Source: Labia minor (lineage: Eukaryota; Arthropoda; Insecta; Dermaptera; Spongiphoridae). From it: a stretch of 64,000 nt of DNA. Shown one piece after another: positions 60,803 through 64,000 of the stretch. A program made the translations under genes and the position numbers. Numbering within the stretch: the stretch's first letter is position 1; the number at the start of each line of letters is the position of its first letter. The notes under the pieces are model-generated. The model ran no database searches. It had not been told where the DNA came from and saw only the letters and a program-made list of their open reading frames with translations. The stretch is from the NCBI GenBank assembly GCA_963082975.1, contig OY720345.1:26172611-26236610 (forward strand), given 5' to 3'.

Positions 60803-61402
60803 ACTATCTCACCAGAGATAGTATTGCGATCACGAAAATTTTCGATGTCGAGATTTTGATGTTATTATACGTTTTGAAGGTTCCTGAATCATTTTCACTA
60901 AGGTTGAGAAAAATGTCTGTCTGTGTGTGTATGTGTATATGTAGACAAGATTACGGAAAAACGGTTTGAGCTAGAATCATGAAATTTGGTATACGGGCAT
61001 TAATCAAAATTCGTAGTTTTCTATCAACTTTTGAGAAACGTAGCTCTTTCGGAAGTGGGTCATTACTTACCACGTTTTTTTCCTCTAAACTGACCGTAAA
61101 AATAAAGATACATGTTTGATAGATTTTCACGTGATTAAAATTTTTATAAAATTATTATATAAAAAATTTCAGCTTTTTTATTGAATCGCTGAAAGTACCG
61201 GAATTAATTTTTTAACACTGCAAATCACACGCCTGTACGTGTCGTGGTGCCATCAACAAAGAATCAAACACGCGCTGGTTTAAAAAATATTATTTATTCA
61301 TTTTAATTTATAATTCATAATTAATTAAATTTAATTTAAATATAATATATGTCTTAATTAATTCAACTCAAATTTGCGAGATAGTCGAGTGGAGACTCTC
61401 CA
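60803..61402 (+). mobile_element. R3 element, copy d
   Basis: Full-length copy: TACTATCTCACCAGAGATAG start to GCGAGATAGTCGAGTGGAGA end, with the CACACGCCTGTACGTG variant of the ACGCGCC block. Confidence 0.75.
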
Positions 61403-62161
61403 GATTATTCTTATTCTTTTATCAGTTTTAAATCACAAATAAATCAAATAAAAAAAGACTTATTCATAAAATAAAACCCTCATTGGATTTTTTATATTAT
61501 ATATATAACCAGAAAAATAATAAATTAACAAATTGGATTTTTTACTTCTAGAATTCAAATGTCAATCTTATATTCGATAACATAATACAAGGCAATAATA
61601 CAAATTATAAGGAAAAAAAAAATAAAACAAAAATAAAGAATTCACTTTATCACAGCGAAGTACTTATATACAAAAATAAATAAAAAAAAAAAAAGAAATC
61701 CTCTCTGGGATTTTAATCGAAGCTAGATAAAGGAAATGAAAAAAAAGCTGCCAACTTATTTCCTTCTTCCTCGCTATCCCCACTTTCTTTAATAAATATA
61801 GAATTCTGGACGTAAATCGAATGCCATTTATCGTAAATAATAAAAAAGACCGACGCCGAGAGGTGCAATTCATGTTCTTAATTCTTCCTCGTTGCTCTAT
61901 CATTATTACCTCACAGCCCTCCTTTTGCATTTTCATTCGAGAAAACGGTTGGTTATCTCGTCCTTAGCGAGCAGATGGGGACAAATAATGCAAAGAAGCC
62001 TTGCATTGATGCACTGATGACTTCTCCAGCTGGTGTTGGGCTCCACCTCACATACAAATAAACCTGATCTCAACTTCTATTGTATGAAGGAAAATTATGA
62101 TTATACATATATATATATATATATATATTCTATATAATTTTTAATATAAGAATATATATAT
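61403..62161. other. Non-coding; complex GC-richer block at 61.74-62.06 kb
   Basis: From about 61,740 to 62,060 the sequence is of clearly higher complexity (GCAAAGAAGCCTTGCATTGA, CTTCTCCAGCTGGTGTTGGG) without a long open frame. It could be a 5' UTR or conserved regulatory DNA. A TA tract follows at 62,104-62,130. Confidence 0.35.
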
Positions 62162-62604
62162 ACGAGGGTGGCCTGAAAAGTTTCCGACCTGACCAAGAAA
62201 AACGATGTTTTTAAATTTTTTTTGCTATATTTTTCAACATAATCTCCATCAACACTGATACATTTCTCATAACGGTGTTCTAATTAATTTAATTAATTAA
62301 TAAATTAATTAATTAAATTTGATTTAATTTAATTTAAGTCTCATCAACAGTTATGAAGCGACGCAAAAATTCGTATGGATTACGCCTACAGCGCCAAATT
62401 GTCGTTAGAAATGGTTTTTCGAAGCAATTTTTGGTCTAACGTTAGGAAATGCGGCACCAACGTTGCACACAGCTTTCCATATTCAAATGGACTTGCAAAA
62501 TATTTCGTACACGTTCAGCTGACATCGTACAGGTCTCAGCTATCTTGAATTTTGAAAAATAAAACATACAAAAAATTGAAAAACATCGTTTTTCTTGGTA
62601 TATA
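62162..62604 (-). mobile_element. Mariner deletion derivative, copy a
   Basis: Left end GAGGGTGGCCTGAAAAGTTT then CCGACC; minus-strand transposase remnants AETCTMSAERVRNIL, CRRNPYEFLRRFITVDET. The catalytic remainder is replaced by an AT-rich filler (TTAATTAATT repeats, 62,280-62,338). The right end stops at TTTTTCTTGG, without the outer repeat. Confidence 0.72.
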
Positions 62605-62724
62605 TTATATATTTATATAAATATTTGAATTTTAATACAACTTATTGATGTGAAACAAATTATAATAATGTATTTATCAGTATTTAACAATAAAATGTAT
62701 TGTTAATTATGGGTCTAAGAAAGA

Positions 62725-63062
62725 TGAGGTAACCGGGGAATGGCAGAATGGCATAACGAGGAATTGCATGACATCTATGCATCTCCAGACATAGTTAGGG
62801 TCAAATAATCGAGAAGGTTGTATTGGGCAGGACTCGTGACAAAAATTGGGGAGTGGCAAGACTGGTGAAAAGTATATTTCAGGAAGGCCGATTGGGAAAT
62901 ATCTTCTTGGAAGACCAAGAACGCGGTGGGTGGATAATGTAGTAAGGGATGAAAGAGAGAAGGGAGAAAATAAGAGTTAGATAGGTGTAGTTCAGCATTG
63001 GGATATTTGGAGAAATGTGGTTGATGCTTTCGAGTTCCGTAAAGTCGCAGTGATAGATATTT
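62725..63062 (+). pseudogene. LINE endonuclease/reverse-transcriptase 3' end
   Basis: Plus-strand frame with NEELHDIYASPDIVRVK, SRRLYWAGLV, then (after frame change) RPIGKYLLGRPRTRWVDNVV and WRNVVDAFEFRKVAVID, the conserved C-terminal end of insect LINE proteins. Contains internal stops and a frameshift. Ends in a GATAGATA-like tail. Confidence 0.7.
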
Positions 63063-63249
63063 ATTGTTAATAATAATAATAATTATTACAATTCATTTTT
63101 TCCAAATTTTTAACTACATTAATAAATAGCTGTTAACGTGGTTACCTCTTCCAAAATAGAACTATTCTTTTTTTTTTAAAATCACAATCTAGTAAATTCT
63201 ATATATTACAGTCGCTCGACAAATGTCAAACGATAATCAACCTCTCTCC

Positions 63250-63553
63250 AAACATTCGCTAACATTTCTTCGGTTATGGTTGTCATTGCTTCATTAATCC
63301 TGTTTTTTAAGTGGTTAAGGTCTCGAATTTTTTGTGAATAAACAATGTTTTTGATGTAACCTTGCCGGCCATCAGGACCTATGCTGTGGCCTCCAAGGAG
63401 TCCAGACCTGACACCTTGTGATTTTTTCTTGTAGGGTTACATCAAAAACATTGTTTATTCACAAAAAATTCGCGACCTGAACCACTTAAAAAACAGGATT
63501 AATGAAGCAATGACAACCATAACAGAAGAAATGTTGGCGAATGTTTGGCAATG
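63250..63553 (+). pseudogene. Inverted duplication carrying transposase C-terminus
   Basis: Arms about 63,250-63,362 and 63,434-63,550 are inverted copies (AAAACATTGTTTATTCACAA and its complement), each encoding the same C-terminal peptide. The plus frame reads GPMLWPPRSPDLTPCDFFL, a stop in place of W, then GYIKNIVYSQKIRDLNHL and INEAMTTITEEMLANVW. Mariner-like transposase fragment, same domain as at 29,296 but a different family. Confidence 0.72.
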
Positions 63554-63639
63554 ACACCATCCATCCAAGACTCATGACTCAATCATGGTACGGCTTATTT
63601 TTCTTTTATTGGTATTGTTGATATCTTTGTCCCACCATA

Positions 63640-64000
63640 TAGCGATGAGAGCTCCTATGTACTTCTCATAACGGGTTCTAATTTAGTTAATTAATTAATT
63701 TAATTTAAGTCTCATCAACAGTTATGAATCGACGCAAAAATTCGTTTGGATTACGCCTACAGCGCCAAATTGTCGGTAGAAATGTTTTTTTGAAGCAGTT
63801 TTTGGTCTAACATTAGCAAACGCGGCACCCACTTTGCACACAGCTTTCCATAATCAAATGTTGTGCAAAATATTTGCACACGTTCAGCTGACATCGTACA
63901 GGTCTCAGTTATCTTGAATCTTGAAAAATAAAGCAAAAAAGAAAATGTAAAAACATCGTTTTTCTTGGTGAGGTTGGAAACTTTTCACCCCACCCTGGCA
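63640..64000 (-). mobile_element. Mariner deletion derivative, copy b
   Basis: Same layout as copy a at 62,162: AT-rich filler (63,685-63,712), then CGACGCAAAAATTCGT and the GCGCCAAATTGTCGGTAG block. It retains the outer end GGTTGGAAACTTTTCACCCC then ACCCTGG at the window edge; the other end is missing. Confidence 0.7.

Overview
The window is nuclear DNA from an AT-rich arthropod, almost certainly an insect. The evidence is spliced genes with short phase-0 introns, insect-type gustatory receptors, and mariner, Tc1 and hAT transposons with tRNA-derived SINEs. I cannot fix the order from sequence alone; the extreme AT bias would suit, for example, a parasitoid wasp or an aphid-like insect. There are no operons, CRISPR arrays or prokaryotic features. 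Real genes are split into small exons, so single-frame ORFs understate them; the gene models here were built by joining exons at GT/AG sites and checking frame.

Layout. About 2.1-24.6 kb holds three complete gustatory-receptor (Gr) genes: Gr-C on the minus strand (5 exons, 357 aa), then head-to-head with it Gr-A (7 exons, 377 aa) and Gr-B (7 exons, 374 aa) on the plus strand. All three share the same last exon boundaries (23-codon and 30-codon exons, all introns phase 0). Gr-A and Gr-B are recent tandem paralogues; Gr-C has the equivalent of their first three exons as one exon. Their long introns are full of transposable elements. About 24.8-26.5 kb is a decayed Tc1 transposon. About 27.7-33.7 kb is a 14-exon minus-strand gene for a 692-aa coiled-coil protein that looks like the synaptonemal-complex transverse-filament protein SYCP1. 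About 40.1-41.0 kb is a complete 5-exon minus-strand gene for the AP-3 adaptor sigma subunit (191 aa). The remaining ~23 kb (41-64 kb) has no gene I can establish, only two weak candidate exons and many repeats.

Repeats. Recurrent families include R1 (GACC..CGACCGACGG, with diverged relatives R5), R3 (ends in ACTATCTCGC), R4 (CTTTCCCGCATA ends), R6, R7, long-hairpin elements of ~505 bp with 8-bp target duplications, hAT-type MITEs, several mariner deletion derivatives, LINE 3' fragments and tRNA-derived SINEs. The most unusual structures are a ~1.15-kb segment in a Gr-B intron with about nine copies of a 17-bp motif arranged in opposite orientations at its two ends, the hairpin family with 8-bp duplications, and a 473-bp element with perfect 123-bp terminal inverted repeats that encloses the C-terminal part of a mariner-like transposase.

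The genes do not form a pathway: chemoreceptors (sensory membrane), SYCP1-like (meiotic chromosome pairing) and AP-3 sigma (vesicle traffic to lysosome-related organelles) are simply neighbours.
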